A stretch of 64,000 bases of DNA, from positions 1 through 64,000 of the forward strand of contig NZ_JABAOB010000004.1 of assembly GCF_012726295.1 (NCBI RefSeq), read 5' to 3'. Each line of letters opens with the position of its first letter. Within the stretch, counting starts at the first letter, position 1. Below are positions 63,318 to 64,000 of this stretch, one piece after another. Under the pieces are notes generated by a model that saw only the letters and a program-made list of their open reading frames with translations, was not told the DNA's origin and searched no databases. The stretch comes from Chitinophaga sp. Ak27 (GTDB lineage: Bacteria > Bacteroidota > Bacteroidia > Chitinophagales > Chitinophagaceae). The position numbers were made by a program, and so were the translations under genes.

Positions 63318-64000
63318 ATGTTTCCAGCTGAAAAGAAATTGGGTATAATTGGTGGTATGGGTTCGTTTGCTTCTGCAAATCTTTATAATACCATTTTAAG
63401 CAAATCACCTGCGAAAAATGATGCAGAGCATATTGAAATTATCATTCATAATAATGCACGGATTCCCGACCGGACCAGGGGGATTCTTTATAACGGGCCG
63501 GATCCTTTCCCTGAGATACTGCGATCGGCCAGGATAATGGACACTTTGCAGGTAGACTACCTGCTTATGGCTTGTGTAACGGCTCACTATTATTGTGATA
63601 TTTTGCAGGAGAAGCTGCATTATTCAACGATCCTCAACCTGCTTGATGTATTAACAAATCATATCCGGGAACATTTGCCGGCTGTGAAAACCGTGGGTTT
63701 GCTGGCCACCACCGGCGTAATCAAAACACAGATGTGGCATAAAAAACTCCGGAATATAGGTGTTGAGGTTATTTGTTTGCCTCACGCTGCACAGGAGTCT
63801 GTTTTCATGGAGGCTATCTACGGCGATAAAGGTGTAAAGTCCGGCCAGGTATCAGACGAACCTCAAAAGAAATTGATAGAAGCCTGTCATATGCTTACTG
63901 CTATGGGAGCAGACGCGATCCTGTCCAGTTGTTCTGAAATCCCGATCGTAATGCGGCAACAGCATATAGAAAGCCTGTTGATAGATGCTTTCGATGTATT
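63318..64000 (+). CDS. Aspartate/glutamate racemase-family protein, partial at right edge
   Basis: The first 227 residues are in the window, which is nearly a full-length protein for the family. The start MFPAEKKLGIIGGMGSFASA has the family GGMG loop, then IIHNNARIPDRT. The two catalytic Cys are present, about 86 (LMACVTAHYYC) and about 205 (SSCSEIPIVM). The usual CNTAHY reads CVTAHY, losing the Asn. It follows the asparagine synthetase by 35 bases. It may make a D-amino acid (D-Asp, D-Glu or a related substrate) for the pathway; D-Asn here can also come from the synthetase's own epimerase. The C-terminus is cut. Confidence 0.85.
   Translation, partial: MFPAEKKLGIIGGMGSFASANLYNTILSKSPAKNDAEHIEIIIHNNARIPDRTRGILYNGPDPFPEILRSARIMDTLQVDYLLMACVTAHYYCDILQEKLHYSTILNLLDVLTNHIREHLPAVKTVGLLATTGVIKTQMWHKKLRNIGVEVICLPHAAQESVFMEAIYGDKGVKSGQVSDEPQKKLIEACHMLTAMGADAILSSCSEIPIVMRQQHIESLLIDAFDV

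Noticed and set aside
1..64000. CRISPR arrays, tRNA or rRNA genes
   Set aside because: No regularly spaced direct repeats, cloverleaf-type sequences or rRNA core sequences were seen.

Overview
The window looks like a chromosomal segment of a Bacteroidota bacterium, most likely a Chitinophaga-type member of the Chitinophagaceae. The signs are an Oar-like TonB-dependent receptor, a UpxY-type NusG paralogue, many small lipoproteins, moderate to low GC content, sparse Shine-Dalgarno sites, and an MacB/FtsX permease without its own ATPase. No tRNA, rRNA or CRISPR array was seen.

Positions 1-6600 are an accessory, decayed zone. They hold a partial zinc-ribbon gene, clusters of small palindromes, an excisionase-like HTH gene broken by an in-frame amber codon, an XRE regulator, a very regular 111-nt hairpin element, unrecognised small genes, and an intact IS256-family insertion sequence with inverted repeats and an 8-bp target duplication. 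A frameshifted remnant of a second IS256-family transposase follows. The IS sits against a 72-bp dispersed repeat that carries a terminator hairpin and recurs near 10.3 kb.

Positions 6600-23000 look like ordinary chromosome. They carry an OmpR-type two-component system divergent from a spondin-domain lipoprotein, a secreted esterase, two small lipoproteins, an Oar-like receptor, a YcxB-like protein, a TPR histidine kinase with its NarL-type regulator, a small membrane protein, a SIMPL-domain protein and an AsmA-like protein.

Positions 23147-64000 are a biosynthetic locus that runs off the right edge. A leftward operon encodes a small protein, a GT9-like glycosyltransferase and an Sfp-type phosphopantetheinyl transferase. 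After a 1.1-kb non-coding region, a rightward operon of about 38 kb starts with a UpxY/NusG-like antiterminator. It then encodes a FAAL-PCP-C-A-PCP-E synthetase, SbnA/SbnB (2,3-diaminopropionate), two tandem GT1 glycosyltransferases, a carbamoyltransferase, a four-gene hydroxymalonyl-ACP cassette (3-hydroxyacyl-CoA-dehydrogenase-like, FkbH-like, ACP, acyl-CoA-dehydrogenase-like), an FtsX permease, a 5,533-residue hybrid (C-A-PCP-KS-AT-KR-ACP-C-A-PCP-E-C-A-PCP-C), an asparagine synthetase and an Asp/Glu racemase-family protein cut by the window edge.

Adenylation pockets read by eye suggest Asn (then epimerised), Gly, a branched aliphatic residue (then epimerised), and an unassigned residue. 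The assembly therefore begins with an N-fatty-acyl-D-Asn cap, like the pre-drug caps of zwittermicin, colibactin and xenocoumacin. Next come Gly extended by hydroxymalonate and reduced (a 4-amino-2,3-dihydroxybutanoyl unit), a D-aliphatic residue, and an unknown that may be diaminopropionate or beta-ureidoalanine. The building blocks recall zwittermicin, but the FAAL start, the embedded AT, the two glycosyltransferases and the terminal C domain without thioesterase make the architecture unusual. No D-asparaginyl peptidase is inside the window.
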